From Mycobacteriales bacterium (lineage in GTDB: Bacteria > Actinomycetota > Actinomycetes > Mycobacteriales > Mycobacteriaceae), in contig DUTM01000013.1 in assembly GCA_012842085.1 (NCBI GenBank), forward strand, positions 124,001 to 188,000: a DNA stretch of 64,000 nt. The letters run 5' to 3'. The translations under genes and the position numbers were made by a program. Below are positions 17,898-29,300 of this stretch, one piece after another. The first letter of the stretch is position 1, and each line of letters opens with the position of its first letter. The notes under the pieces are model-generated. The model was not told the DNA's origin. It saw only the letters and a list, made by a program, of their open reading frames with translations, and ran no database searches.

Positions 17898-18923
17898 ATG
17901 CGACCCAACAAACTTCTCTCCGCTGTAGCCGCTATGGCGCTTACCCTCGGCCTCGGCGCAGGAACCGCTGTCGCCGATCCGCAGCCCATCCGTGTTGATG
18001 AAGCTGGCGTTGTGACCGGTGGCTACATTCAGAACAACTACGGCAACTTTGGTCCCCATGAGACCACTCAGACCGTTGCAGCCGTAGATTGTGGCCTCGT
18101 TTTCACCATTTACGAAAAGGTTCTGGAAATTGGCCACAACAACAAGGATCCTCACAAGTGCTGGGGAACCTTCCCGGATGCGACTGAGAGCCCAGTCGGC
18201 GTCGAGTACGTCTACCCCAAGAACATTGACAAGATGGGTAAACTCCCGGTCATTATTTACACCCCGGGCATTGGTGCCGAGCCTGGCATGACCAATGACA
18301 ACTACAAACTGTGGGCCTCCAACGGCTACATCGTTGCCGTCACCTACAGCTTCCTCAACTGGACTGGCTACACCGACGTTAACGCTGCCATCGACCTCCA
18401 GAAGCAGTCTGAGGATCCCAAGTCTCCGCTGTACGGACACATTGACCGCTCCAAGGTAATCCTCACCGGACACTCGGCTGGTGGCGGATCCACGCAATCT
18501 GCTGCTGGCTGGTTGCTGCCCAAGATGCAGGAAGAATTCCCGGGACTCAAGGTTCTGGGCGCTGTTCCGCTGCAGCCCGGCCCCTCCCTGTTCTTCCAGC
18601 CTTCCCTGATCACCGTTCCTACCTTCATCGTTTCCGGTGAACAGGACACCATTTGCCAGGATCCGTTCTGGGTTCGCGACCTCTACCGCACCATCGACAA
18701 GGCTCCGGCCTGGATCGGCATGCTGAAGGGCGCCTACCACGGCCAGGCCATGGACCACCCGCGTCACTCCGCTAACGCCGCTTCTGTGATGGCGTTCGCT
18801 GAATGGCTCGTCAAGGGCGACCAGAAGGCCAAGGAGATCTTCGTCGGACCCAACTACTTCCTGCAGAGCGACGCTGCCTTCAAGAATGTTGAGCGCAACG
18901 AAAAGGCTGCAGCCCTGAAGTAA
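17898..18923 (+). CDS. secreted alpha/beta hydrolase (chlorophyllase/PETase-like)
   Basis: Exported esterase with a 26-residue signal peptide (cleavage after AVA). The nucleophile elbow is GHSAGGGS near residue 202, preceded by the sheet IIYTPGIGAEPG. Asp in VSGEQDTICQ and His in GAYHGQAMDHPRHS complete a likely triad. The overall pattern resembles the cutinase-like/polyester hydrolase and chlorophyllase group rather than the two GYSEGG lipases nearby. The start at ATG 17898 has GAAAGGA upstream. Paired Cys around C72 and C94 suggest a disulfide. Confidence 0.8.
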   Translation: MRPNKLLSAVAAMALTLGLGAGTAVADPQPIRVDEAGVVTGGYIQNNYGNFGPHETTQTVAAVDCGLVFTIYEKVLEIGHNNKDPHKCWGTFPDATESPVGVEYVYPKNIDKMGKLPVIIYTPGIGAEPGMTNDNYKLWASNGYIVAVTYSFLNWTGYTDVNAAIDLQKQSEDPKSPLYGHIDRSKVILTGHSAGGGSTQSAAGWLLPKMQEEFPGLKVLGAVPLQPGPSLFFQPSLITVPTFIVSGEQDTICQDPFWVRDLYRTIDKAPAWIGMLKGAYHGQAMDHPRHSANAASVMAFAEWLVKGDQKAKEIFVGPNYFLQSDAAFKNVERNEKAAALK

Positions 18924-18971
18924 GACGCAAATAGTGCGACAGTTTTGTTCGCCTATCGCTAAAAACAAAGT

Positions 18972-19018
18972 CAGGAAGGGCACCTCAGAAGGGGTGCCCT
19001 TCCTGTTATTTATTTTTT
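18972..19018 (+). terminator. terminator after secreted hydrolase
   Basis: CAGGAAGGGCACC pairs with GGTGCCCTTCCTG, followed by TTATTTATTTTTT. Confidence 0.93.
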
Positions 19019-19090
19019 CACTAGGAGATACTGCCCTTGAGCGGGTAAGATAACGCGTGAAATTAATCACTGCACATGGAGGTATATCCC

Positions 19091-20356
19091 GTGGCACTCG
19101 TCGTACAAAAGTATGGCGGCTCTTCTTTAGAATCAGCCGAACGTATCCGTCGCGTAGCAGAACGGATTGTGGCTACTAAGAAGGCCGGAAACGACGTTGT
19201 CGTTGTGTGCTCGGCGATGGGTGATACCACCGACGAACTGTTGGATCTAGCTACCTCCGTTAACCCTATTCCTCCCGAGCGTGAAATGGACATGCTGCTC
19301 ACTGCTGGTGAGCGTATTTCTAATGCCTTGGTGGCGATGGCTATTGCCTCGTTGGGTGCGGAGGCTGTTTCGATGACTGGTTCGCAGGCCGGTGTCATCA
19401 CCACCGCTAAGCATGGAAACGCTCGTATTCTTGATGTCACCCCTGGACGCGTCTCAAAGGCATTGGAAGAAGGCAAGATCGTGTTGGTCGCCGGATTCCA
19501 AGGAGTATCGCAAAGCACCAAGGACGTCACCACCCTCGGTCGCGGTGGATCCGACACCACTGCCGTTGCGTTGGCAGTAGCACTCAACGCCGACGTCTGT
19601 GAAATCTACACTGACGTCGACGGCGTCTACAGTGCCGATCCCCGCATCGTTCCCAATGCCCGCAAGCTAGACAAGATCTCTTTCGAAGAAATGCTAGAGA
19701 TGGCTGCTGTGGGTTCCAAGATTCTTATGCTGCGTTGTGTGGAATACGCACGAAGCGGCAACATGCCCATTCATGTGCGCTCGTCGTACAGTAACCAACC
19801 CGGCACCATCATCGCCGGATCTATGGAGGATATTCCCGTGGAATCAGCAATTCTCACTGGTGTGGCTCACGATACGTCTGAGTCAAAAATCACCATCATT
19901 GGTCTTCCGGATCAGCCCGGATACGCCGCTTCTGTATTCCGCGTCATCGCCGATGCCGAAATCGATATCGACATGGTGCTGCAGAACCTTTCCGATGTTG
20001 AAAATGGAAAGACCGACATCACCTTCACCTGTCCTACCGCCCACGCCCCCCGCGCTGTGGCGCTTCTCAACGACCACAAGGACAGCATTGGTTTCGACCA
20101 GGTTCTCTTTGACGACCACGTCGCCAAAGTATCCCTCATTGGTGCCGGCATGAGGTCCCACCCCGGCGTCACCGCCACCTTCTGTGAAGCACTTGCTGAA
20201 GCGGGCGTCAACATCGACCTCATCAGCACCTCCGAGATTCGACTCTCTGTTCTGATCGACTCCGCCCAGGTGGAGACCGCAGTGAAGGTTATTCACGAAG
20301 CCTTCAACCTCGGCACCGAAGAAGAAGCAATCGTCTACGCTGGCACCGGCCGCTAA
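19091..20356 (+). CDS. lysC: aspartate kinase, alpha subunit LysC
   Basis: Phosphorylates aspartate, the entry to lysine, threonine, methionine and diaminopimelate synthesis. The kinase domain starts [18 protein letters not shown], and two ACT regulatory domains follow from about residue 255 ([18 protein letters not shown] and [18 protein letters not shown]), where lysine/threonine feedback acts. I start at GTG 19091, with GGAGG 8 nt upstream, which gives 421 residues, the length known for Corynebacterium glutamicum LysC. It contains an internal start for the beta subunit (separate entry) and lies 31 nt before asd. Confidence 0.96.
   Translation: MALVVQKYGGSSLESAERIRRVAERIVATKKAGNDVVVVCSAMGDTTDELLDLATSVNPIPPEREMDMLLTAGERISNALVAMAIASLGAEAVSMTGSQAGVITTAKHGNARILDVTPGRVSKALEEGKIVLVAGFQGVSQSTKDVTTLGRGGSDTTAVALAVALNADVCEIYTDVDGVYSADPRIVPNARKLDKISFEEMLEMAAVGSKILMLRCVEYARSGNMPIHVRSSYSNQPGTIIAGSMEDIPVESAILTGVAHDTSESKITIIGLPDQPGYAASVFRVIADAEIDIDMVLQNLSDVENGKTDITFTCPTAHAPRAVALLNDHKDSIGFDQVLFDDHVAKVSLIGAGMRSHPGVTATFCEALAEAGVNIDLISTSEIRLSVLIDSAQVETAVKVIHEAFNLGTEEEAIVYAGTGR
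19838..20356 (+). CDS. lysC: aspartate kinase beta subunit from internal start in lysC
   Basis: In-frame GTG at codon 250, preceded by GGAGG at exactly 8 nt, would give a 172-residue protein made only of the two ACT domains. C. glutamicum aspartokinase is an alpha2beta2 complex with a 172-residue beta subunit made from the same kind of internal start, so this is the likely equivalent. The context repeats that of the alpha start: ATGGAGG, 8 nt ending in CCC, then GTGG. Confidence 0.7.
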   Translation: MESAILTGVAHDTSESKITIIGLPDQPGYAASVFRVIADAEIDIDMVLQNLSDVENGKTDITFTCPTAHAPRAVALLNDHKDSIGFDQVLFDDHVAKVSLIGAGMRSHPGVTATFCEALAEAGVNIDLISTSEIRLSVLIDSAQVETAVKVIHEAFNLGTEEEAIVYAGTGR

Positions 20357-20378
20357 GCGGAAACTGCCTCAATATTAA

Positions 20379-21446
<1,068 letters not shown>

Positions 21447-21480
21447 TTCGCGGAGCTGATTTACAACTTCAAATAAGTTA

Positions 21481-21514
21481 GGCGCCGGGAAGGTTTTCCT
21501 TCCCGGCGCCTTTT
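21481..21514 (+). terminator. terminator of lysC-asd
   Basis: GGCGCCGGGAAGG pairs with CCTTCCCGGCGCC around TTTT and is followed by TTTT. Confidence 0.95.
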
Positions 21515-21534
21515 ATGTATTTGCCCAGGTAGAG

Positions 21535-21550
21535 TGTGACAAATTTCATA
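21535..21550. promoter_or_regulatory. possible GlxR/Crp site upstream of catalase
   Basis: TGTGA-N6-TCATA matches 9 of 10 defined bases of the GlxR/Crp consensus TGTGA-N6-TCACA. It lies about 90 bp upstream of the catalase -35 box. A GlxR-type gene is present at 38141-38818. Confidence 0.35.
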
Positions 21551-21639
21551 AAACACAAAGTGAGCAGCCATTTCCTGTGTGCGACTAGCGGTTATGCAGA
21601 ACACCTGTTTCATAACGCCGTATTATAAATAAAAAACTA

Positions 21640-21667
21640 TTGACAAAGTTTTATTGATAAGTATCAT
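21640..21667 (+). promoter_or_regulatory. catalase promoter with overlapping palindrome
   Basis: TTGACA (21640-21645), a 16-nt spacer and TATCAT (21662-21667). The palindrome TGATA-AG-TATCA (21655-21666) covers the -10 box; its half-sites resemble those of Fur-family operators. Confidence 0.5.
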
Positions 21668-21729
21668 GAAGATATAACGGCAAGTCAGATAAGTACTACC
21701 TCTAATTCGCCGCAACATGAAAGGTAAAA

Positions 21730-23232
21730 ATGACGAACGAGAAACCTAGCGAGCGGGGCCTTCGGCCCTCCGCCCATAACACCGCAACAACCACCAATGC
21801 GGGTACGCCAATCACTTCTGATGACTTTTCGGTGCAGCAAGGTAAACAAGGCTACATCGGACTGCATGATGTCGGATTAGTTGACAAACTTGCTCACTTC
21901 GACCGGGAGCGCATTCCGGAGCGTGTGGTCCACGCGAAGGGTGCTGGTGCTTTCGGCGAATTCGAAGTAACTGAGGACGTATCTGCCTACACCTGCGCGG
22001 ACTTCCTGCAGCCCGGCAAAAAGACTCCGGTCTTGGCACGATTCTCCGTCGTCGCCGGTGAAAAGGGGTCCGCTGATACCGTCCGCGACCCCCGTGGTTT
22101 CGCTCTGAAGTTCTACACCGAAGAGGGCAACTACGACATGGTCGGAAACAACACCCCGATCTTCTTTATCCGTGACGCTATTAAGTTCCCGGACTTTATT
22201 CACTCGCAGAAGCGCACTCCAGATACTGACCTGCAGGACTGGAACATGCGCTGGGACTTCTGGACCCTTGCAACCGAATCTGCCCACCAGGTTGCTTGGC
22301 TCTTCGGAGACCGCGGCATTCCCTCCACCTACCGTGAGATGGACGGCTTCTCGTCCCACGCTTTCCAGTGGATTAATGAGAAGGGCGAGCGCTTCTGGGT
22401 GAAGTACCACTTCAAGACTGATCTTGGAAACGGCTACCTGCCGCAGGACGAAGCCGACCGCTTGGCCGGCGTCGATCCGGAGTACCACCGTCGCGATCTC
22501 TACCAAGCCATTAAGGATGGTAACTACCCGACCTGGACTCTCAAGATGCAGATTATGCCGGAGGACGAGGCCGAGAAGTACAAGGTCAACCCCTTCGACA
22601 TTACTAAGACCTGGAGTCAGAAGGACTACCCACTCATCCCGGTCGGTAAGCTGACTCTGAACGAAATCCCGAAGAACTTCCATGTGCAAGTTGAGCAGGC
22701 GGCCTTCAGCCCCTCGAACCTGGTACGTGGTGTCGGATTCAGCCCCGACAAGATGCTGTTAGGACGCGTCTTCGCCTACCCGGATACGCAGCGTCACCGT
22801 CTCGGTGGAAACTTCGAGCAACTTCCCCCGAACCGCCCACTCGCTAATGTGAACAACTACAGCCACCAGGGCGCCGCTGCGATGGAGTTCAGCGAGCCGA
22901 CGGTACCGACCTATGTACCGAACAGCTATGACGGACCCCGCGCCGACGCGGAGAAGTCTCCGGGAGACTGGGGACGGTGGGAGCCGCACGGTGACGAACC
23001 ATACCGTGGCGATCCCTACCCGCACCCGGAGGATGACGATTTCTCACAGGCTCACGTCCTGGTTCGTGAGGTCATGAGCGAGGAAGAACGTGACCGTCTC
23101 GTCAGCAACGTCGTCGGAACTCTCGGCGAGGTGGAAGAGCCGATTCTTTCTCGGGTCTTCGACTACTGGCGAAAGATCGACGAGGAAGTCGGCAACCGTA
23201 TGGAGAAAGACTTCAAAGACTCTCTCAAGTAA
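21730..23232 (+). CDS. katA: catalase, monofunctional haem type
   Basis: Converts hydrogen peroxide to water and oxygen. Clade-3-sized subunit (500 residues) with the active-site His in ERIPERVVHAKGAG (residue about 63), the Asn in RDPRGFALKFYTEEGNYDMVGNNTP, and the proximal haem ligand region RVFAYPDTQRHRLGGNF with Tyr. GAAAGG precedes the ATG. It is monocistronic, with a clear promoter and terminator. Together with the DyP peroxidase at 62967 it forms the visible peroxide defence. Confidence 0.96.
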   Translation: MTNEKPSERGLRPSAHNTATTTNAGTPITSDDFSVQQGKQGYIGLHDVGLVDKLAHFDRERIPERVVHAKGAGAFGEFEVTEDVSAYTCADFLQPGKKTPVLARFSVVAGEKGSADTVRDPRGFALKFYTEEGNYDMVGNNTPIFFIRDAIKFPDFIHSQKRTPDTDLQDWNMRWDFWTLATESAHQVAWLFGDRGIPSTYREMDGFSSHAFQWINEKGERFWVKYHFKTDLGNGYLPQDEADRLAGVDPEYHRRDLYQAIKDGNYPTWTLKMQIMPEDEAEKYKVNPFDITKTWSQKDYPLIPVGKLTLNEIPKNFHVQVEQAAFSPSNLVRGVGFSPDKMLLGRVFAYPDTQRHRLGGNFEQLPPNRPLANVNNYSHQGAAAMEFSEPTVPTYVPNSYDGPRADAEKSPGDWGRWEPHGDEPYRGDPYPHPEDDDFSQAHVLVREVMSEEERDRLVSNVVGTLGEVEEPILSRVFDYWRKIDEEVGNRMEKDFKDSLK

Positions 23233-23253
23233 CTGAAAATAGCTACCAAATAG

Positions 23254-23296
23254 TAAATAGCGCTCGGCAGTTCATCAAGCTGCCGGGCGCTATTTA
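23254..23296. terminator. bidirectional terminator, catalase / mrp operon
   Basis: AAATAGCGC-CGGCAG pairs with CTGCCG-GCGCTATTT; it lies between convergent katA and mrpG. Confidence 0.85.
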
Positions 23297-23328
23297 TGTG
23301 TGTATATGGACGGGAACAGTCCTAGTAG

Positions 23329-23349
23329 TTGCTACTTGCTACCTGCTAC
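23329..23349. repeat. three tandem heptamers at the mrpG stop
   Basis: TTGCTAC, TTGCTAC and CTGCTAC in a row; the last copy contains the mrpG stop codon (23346-23348). Confidence 0.7.
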
Positions 23350-23825
23350 TTGTCATCCGAATTATCGGAATCCATAGTGTCTTCATCCACATTGTCTGGA
23401 ATCTCCCACTGCAGTTCCCCTTCGGTGGGGTAGCGGGAGGGAGAGTCGTGGAGACCAACTTGGGGATGTTCCTCCACCGGGCCAATAAGGCGCAAGTCTT
23501 CGCGCACAGTGCGGGGATCTACACGAGTTTGGGTCAGCATCATGGCACGTCCCAACTGCATGGAACCCATGGCGGAGGCTACGGGTAGGCCCAGAATCAG
23601 CAGAATGAACTCCAGCAGGTGCACCCAGTTGAAACCGTTCAGCCCAAAATCAGTAAGAAGCAGGCCTAGCACGACAAGTGGAAAACCCACATAAACAGCG
23701 GGGCTCACCATGTTGACACGGGTAATGGAGTCGCGTGCCCGGTTCATAGCAATACCGGTGTCGAAAATAAGGATGGCGCCGGTCAGCACAATGACCCCAA
23801 TAAGAATCTGTAGCCAAAAACTCAT
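23346..23825 (-). CDS. mrpG: Na+/H+ antiporter subunit MrpG
   Basis: Small membrane subunit of the Mrp (MnhG/PhaG) complex with three helices: about residues 5-25, 40-60 and 68-88. It has the family core TGIAMNRARDSITRVNMVSPAVYVG. It is 159 residues, longer than usual because of an acidic hydrophilic tail after residue 105. The start overlaps mrpF by ATGA; this is the last gene of the operon. Confidence 0.88.
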   Translation of the reverse strand: MSFWLQILIGVIVLTGAILIFDTGIAMNRARDSITRVNMVSPAVYVGFPLVVLGLLLTDFGLNGFNWVHLLEFILLILGLPVASAMGSMQLGRAMMLTQTRVDPRTVREDLRLIGPVEEHPQVGLHDSPSRYPTEGELQWEIPDNVDEDTMDSDNSDDK

Positions 23826-24091
23826 CGGTGCCCCCTATTGATGACGCGGGCCAGGGCGATCGAGGAGACAGCCCCCAGGAGGCCGGCAATCACAATGACG
23901 TCGAATACTATCGAGGAGCCATTAAGAATACCGATAATGCCAACCAACGAGATGGTGCTAAAGAATACGAGGTCGGAGATGACGGCACGGGTGGCACCAT
24001 CGGGGCCAATGATGGCGCGGTAGAGCGCCAAAGCCATGCCTAACCCAATGAAGGCGATGGCTACTGCGAAAATAACTTCCAATATTTCCAC
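23822..24091 (-). CDS. mrpF: Na+/H+ antiporter subunit MrpF
   Basis: Three-helix subunit (89 residues) with the family motif RAIIGPDGATRAVISDL. I start at GTG 24091, which overlaps the mrpE stop by one base (TAGTG) and has GGAGG about 10 nt upstream; the open frame continues seven codons further upstream. Confidence 0.88.
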   Translation of the reverse strand: MEILEVIFAVAIAFIGLGMALALYRAIIGPDGATRAVISDLVFFSTISLVGIIGILNGSSIVFDVIVIAGLLGAVSSIALARVINRGHR

Positions 24092-24522
24092 TAGTCGTCG
24101 CCCTCCTTCCATTTCCAGCCGCGGCTCGCACGCATCACATGCGACCGCACGTCGTTAATAACGGCGCGTTCTTGTTCCAGGTCCTCCGCATACACCACGT
24201 GCACCAGTAGGAAGCCGTGTTCACCGGGTGAGGACACACCGTCGATGGGGGAGGATGGGGTCGGTTCGCCACGGTCAATGGCGAGCACCAGGCTACCCGG
24301 GGTCATGGTGATGGAGGTGGCCAGCACAACTACTTCTGCACTGGTCATATGGCGAATAGGGAACCGCAGAATAGCAGGAGAAATCTTGCTCTTGCGGTGG
24401 TTGACGTCGAATGCCATGTAGTAGGCGTTGACGACGACCTCTTTAAGAAGCCACAGTGCGTAGACAGTCCAGCGGAAAATACTTCGAATAAAGTCCACCG
24501 GAGTTGTTACAACCCGTTTCAC
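24091..24522 (-). CDS. mrpE: Na+/H+ antiporter subunit MrpE
   Basis: Mrp subunit E (143 residues): one or two N-terminal helices, then the conserved soluble part AILRFPIRHMTSAEVVVLATSITMTPGSLVL. It overlaps mrpD by 4 nt at the start. Confidence 0.9.
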   Translation of the reverse strand: MKRVVTTPVDFIRSIFRWTVYALWLLKEVVVNAYYMAFDVNHRKSKISPAILRFPIRHMTSAEVVVLATSITMTPGSLVLAIDRGEPTPSSPIDGVSSPGEHGFLLVHVVYAEDLEQERAVINDVRSHVMRASRGWKWKEGDD

Positions 24523-26054
24523 AGCATTAACACCGCCTCTACGTAACTATTGATGTCCAGCATCGAGAAACCGGCATTGGTGGTGGCTGTGACCACTTGG
24601 CCAGCAAAGAAGAAAACCAACACACTCAGGCCCAACAGGAACCCACCGGGGGCTAACTGTTTTTTCTTAATGCGCAGATCTTCACCCACCGGGATGTACT
24701 CCTCGGCCCCAATCGGCCGGTACATGGCCATCCGGGGACCCCAGAATACGCCTTTCCACATCACCATCATGGACAGCAGCGCACCGAGCGAGCTCACAAT
24801 AATGGTGGAGATGACGACCCATGCCATCAGCCCGCCCACGGTCGCCGCAGATTGGGCAATACCAACCTTGCCCAGCACTCCCGAAAACGGGGGGAAGCCC
24901 ACCAGGCTCAACATGCCGCCCGCCATAATGGCTGCTGCCAGCGGTTCGCGTCGTTGCAGACCATCGAGTCGGTCGAAGCGGCCAGAGCCGTAGGTTTCTT
25001 CAATAGCGCCAGTGGTGAGGATGAGCGACCCCATGGTCAGCATGTGGTGAATGAGGTAGAAGACACCTGTTCCGAGAGCAACTGCCCGAGCATCCTGCCC
25101 CTGCCCGGAGGTGGCCAAAACCAGACCCATCATGATGTAGCCAATGCCGCACACCATCTGGAACGCCAGGGAACCGCGCATGCGCTGTTCCCCGAGGGAG
25201 CCAAAGCCGCCCACAATCATCGTCAAGCACATGATGGCCACCACGATCCACTGTCCGCGGGGATCAAAGACGAAGATTGCGCTCACAATACGGTAGATGG
25301 CATAAACAGCCACTTTCGTATGAAGACCAGAGAACAGCCCCATCACTGCGGCAGAGGCGCCCGGGTAGGCACGGGGCAGCCAACCGTGGACCGGGAAGAT
25401 ACCTGCCTTCACTGCCAGCGCCACAATACAGACCAGCATGCTGGCAGCAATGTGCGGGTTGGTGCGAGCAGCTCCTGCCAAGGCAGCAATATTAACGCGG
25501 CCGGCAGCACCATAGGTGTACACCACACCGAGTAGGAACATCGAGGATGTCAGCAGGTTGACGACCACAAACATGCGGTCAACACCGATACGCCGCCAGG
25601 TACCACTAATGGCAAGCAGCGCGTAGCTCGGCATCAGCATGACCTCAATCCACACGAAGAGGTTGAAGAGGTCGGCGGTAAGCAGGGCTCCATTCACGCC
25701 GGCGAGCAGTACCAACGCGAGGGAAGGGAAGTAGCGGTTGCGTTCATCTTCTCCAGTGGAGATAGCGAACCAGTTCGCGGCAAACACCAGAATGCCAGTG
25801 GCCACCAGCATCAATGCGCTGAAAGCATCGGACACAAAAGCGATGCCAACGCCCGGGAGGAAACCACCAATTTGGTTAGCTATCACCGGTTCCTGGGTGT
25901 GCTCCACCAAAAGCCCAACACCGCCAGCAGTAGTAATGGCGGGTACCACCATGTAGGCGATGCGCCGGGCCAGCAGGTGGGGGAAAAGGATAAGGATGAG
26001 CGCGGTAAGTAGCGGGAAAGCTACAAAGATGGGAAGGAAGGCGGAAAGACTCAA
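24519..26054 (-). CDS. mrpD: Na+/H+ antiporter subunit MrpD
   Basis: NuoL/M/N-like proton-translocating subunit (511 residues, about 14 helices). The conserved Glu in FVWIEVMLMPSYALL and the Lys in KAGIFPVHGWLPRAYPGASAAV are visible, as in complex I antiporter-like subunits. It pairs with MrpA as the second ion-translocating core and overlaps mrpC and mrpE by 4 nt each. Confidence 0.94.
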   Translation of the reverse strand: MSLSAFLPIFVAFPLLTALILILFPHLLARRIAYMVVPAITTAGGVGLLVEHTQEPVIANQIGGFLPGVGIAFVSDAFSALMLVATGILVFAANWFAISTGEDERNRYFPSLALVLLAGVNGALLTADLFNLFVWIEVMLMPSYALLAISGTWRRIGVDRMFVVVNLLTSSMFLLGVVYTYGAAGRVNIAALAGAARTNPHIAASMLVCIVALAVKAGIFPVHGWLPRAYPGASAAVMGLFSGLHTKVAVYAIYRIVSAIFVFDPRGQWIVVAIMCLTMIVGGFGSLGEQRMRGSLAFQMVCGIGYIMMGLVLATSGQGQDARAVALGTGVFYLIHHMLTMGSLILTTGAIEETYGSGRFDRLDGLQRREPLAAAIMAGGMLSLVGFPPFSGVLGKVGIAQSAATVGGLMAWVVISTIIVSSLGALLSMMVMWKGVFWGPRMAMYRPIGAEEYIPVGEDLRIKKKQLAPGGFLLGLSVLVFFFAGQVVTATTNAGFSMLDINSYVEAVLML

Positions 26055-26386
26055 TCTTCGTCACTCTCCGTTCCTGACTGCGGAGTAGCTTTCGTGTCGT
26101 CGCTCTTGCCGATAATGGCGAGAGCCAGCATGAACACCGTCACCGCCATAGAAATAACGATGGCTGTGAGGACGAAGGCTTGGGGAACCGGGTCGGCAGC
26201 AGCCGCCACCTCCGTGTAGGACAGGAGCGGGTCGCCGCGCAGATCCACCACGCCGGTGGTGAGGATAGTGAGGTTGAGGCCGTGGCTAATGAAGCCGAAG
26301 CCCAAAACGATGCGCATCATGTCGCGCTGCAGGATGAGGTAGACGCCGACTGCGACTAACACTCCAACGGTGATAGCAAGAATCAT
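26051..26386 (-). CDS. mrpC: Na+/H+ antiporter subunit MrpC
   Basis: NuoK-like subunit (111 residues, three helices) with GFGFISHGLNLTIL and PQAFVLTAIVISMAVT, both typical of MrpC. Four-base overlaps with mrpA and mrpD indicate tight translational coupling. Confidence 0.92.
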   Translation of the reverse strand: MILAITVGVLVAVGVYLILQRDMMRIVLGFGFISHGLNLTILTTGVVDLRGDPLLSYTEVAAAADPVPQAFVLTAIVISMAVTVFMLALAIIGKSDDTKATPQSGTESDED

Positions 26387-29300
26387 TTGTCGTCTCCTTC
26401 CTGGTCGAGTACAGATGAGGTGCCGACACGGTACTTCACTTTCTTCACCATGTCCTTGTGGGCGATGGATGAGTGGTAAGCGGTGGTGTGGCGGGTGTGG
26501 GGGTTCTCCACCGGGCCCTCTTCGCGCGGATCAGCGTGGAGGGGGTCGTAGGGTGGCCACTGTTCGGGGGTCGGGGTGCCGAAGGGATCCTGGCTGGCGC
26601 CCAGCTGGTTGAGGGCCGTCAACACCATTCCCAGCACACATAGGGTGATGCCGAAGTCGAACAGTACCGCGGAGGGGACTGTGCCGAGCAGCGGGATGTC
26701 CCAGTGCATGGGGGAGAGGAATGAGTGGGGGTCGACGCCTCCGCCGAGCGAGTGATCGGTATCGGAGAGGAATCCCAGCACACCGGTGAAGGTGGCGAGG
26801 GTGACGCCGACGGCAACCAGAAGACTCGGTACCACTCGCCGGGATAGCGGCCGGTCCACCGGTAGTGCCAGCCAGATGAGGGCGAGGGTGACTGCCACCA
26901 ACAGGCCGCCAATGAAGCCACCGCCGGGGGCGTTGTGGCCGCGCCAGAAGATCACCAGGGCGATAATGCCCATGACGGGCACCAAGGCGCGGAGGAAGAG
27001 GCGCAGTGGGAAAGTGTTGGTGATGGTGTCGCGGTAGGCGTAGGAGGTGGGGAGGGGAACACGACCCAGCGTGCGGAGGCGTTCCTCCACTTCGTTGCGA
27101 ACCAGCGGGAAAGCAGCGGAACCGGTGCGGCGGTATTTGCGGGCCACCGACAGGAGCACAGCTGCAATAGCGATACCGGCGACACCCAGTACCGCCATTT
27201 CGCCGTAGGTATCAATGGCACGGAATTCCACCAGGATGGTGTTGGTGACGTTGGTGCCGTGGGTAATTTCGGGGCCGTTGGTGAGGAAGTAGTCCGCCAA
27301 TTCGCTGCGGCCGCGGCGTCCGGTGAAAACCATGACACCGCCGAAGGCTGCCAGGCCCGACACGACGGCAATAACTATTGCGGAAACGTGCCGTCCGCGT
27401 CCCGGTTTTCGGAAGCTGCGGGGCAGTCTGCGCAGCACCAGCATGTACATCACGGTGGTGAGTATTTCGACCAGTAGCTGGGTGAGACCCACATCCGGGG
27501 CACCCAGTGCGAAGATCTGCAAGGTGACGCCCGCACCTACGGAGCCCAGCAGCACGACTGCAGCCATGCGGGAGCGGGTGGTGACGGCGCCCAGTGCCGC
27601 AATTAGGATTATTCCCAAAACAACAAGGTCAATGGGGCGATCCAAATTCTCGGCGCGGGGGTCGAAACTAATATTGCCATTCAGGTAGGCGATGCTTATT
27701 CCGCCAGCGAGCAGAGTCAAACAGATGACGAGGGCACCAATGTGGCGGGTGGGGCTGTCCGAGCGGGTGAGGCTGTCCACGCCACTGCCGAAGGAGCGCA
27801 TGCCTTTCCATAGGCTGTTCAAGTTTTCGGCACCATCGTGGGGCAGCAAGTCCCGGGAGAGCGCCTTATCGACCTGTTTGCGGAAGACCGTCAGCAGCAA
27901 ACCAGCGACAATAGCGATCGCGGATAGTCCCAGCACCGGAGAGAACTCAATCATGTGCAGTTCGGTGGTGTGGAGCTGCGGCCCGTATTCGCTGGTGGCC
28001 CACTCAAACATGGCGGTGTGGGGGCCAGCTGCGTCACGGGCAATCTGGGAGAGTGGCTCACCCAGGAAGCTCACTACGAAGAAGAGCGGCAAACCCAACA
28101 CAGCCGGAATGGCTGCCGCCCAGGTCATAATGGGGCTGACGGGGTGCAGTTTGATCTCGTAGTCGTGTTCCTCAAGTTTTTCTGCTGCTGTGCCGGTGAC
28201 GACGGTGCGGTCACCATCGACGAAGCCACCGAAAATGATGCGGAAGCAGTAGGCCACTGTGAGGGCCGCGCCGATGACGGCGAATGCGGTCAGTATGTGG
28301 GCACCAGCATTGCCACCCCAACCAGTGAGGAAGGTGTGCAGCATGCTTTCTTTAGACACGAAGCCCAGCGTGGGAGGAATACCCGCCATGCCGAGCGCGC
28401 CAATAATAACGATGACGAAAAGGCCGGGACGGTATTTGCGCATGGGGGGAAGGCGCCGAATATCGCGCGTGCCCGTGGCGTGCTGAATACATCCCACCGA
28501 CATGAAAAGGCCGGATTTGAAGAGGGCGTGGGCGAGCGTGTGCAGCACCGCTGCCGTCAACGCCGCATGGGTACCAATACCAATAGTGGTAATAATCCAC
28601 CCCAGTTGGGAGACCGTCGAATAGGCCAACAGTTTTTTGAGGTCTGTTTTCTGGAGGGCGAAAAGGGCACCCATGATGGCGGTGAACATACCGACCACCA
28701 CCAGGACGATCTGCCAGGTGAGGTTCAGTCGGAAAATCGGGGAGAAACGCAGCAGGGCGTAGATTCCCGCTTTCACGACGGTGGCCGCGTGCAGGTAGGC
28801 GCTGACGGGTGTTTCTGCTGCCATCGCCTCGGGGAGCCACAGGTGGAATGGGAATTGGGCGGCTTTGGTGAATGCGCCAATGGCCAGAAGCACTGCCACA
28901 GTGGTGGTGAGGCCGGGGCGGCTTACCCACACTTCAGATGCCAACGCCAGGGAAAGGTTAGTGGTTTCGGTCGCTGCAATCATGACCACCACGGCAGCGA
29001 GGAAGAAAAGACCCCCAATGAAGGTGAGGAAAAGGGTGCGCAGGGAGCCTGCTTCGCCGGCGTGGCCCGAACGTCCAATCAGCATGAAGGACATGAGGCT
29101 CGTCAGTTCCCATCCCACAAACATAAGGATGAGATCATTCGCCATCACCAGCAGCACCATACTGAAGGTGAAGGTCGTCATGAGAACGAAGAAGCTCGTG
29201 TGGCGTACTGGGTTTCCGTCCTCGTCTTCGGGCTCAAAATAGCGGGTCGAATAGACCATCACTATGGAACCAATAACAAGCGCAATTTCGGCGAAAAACC

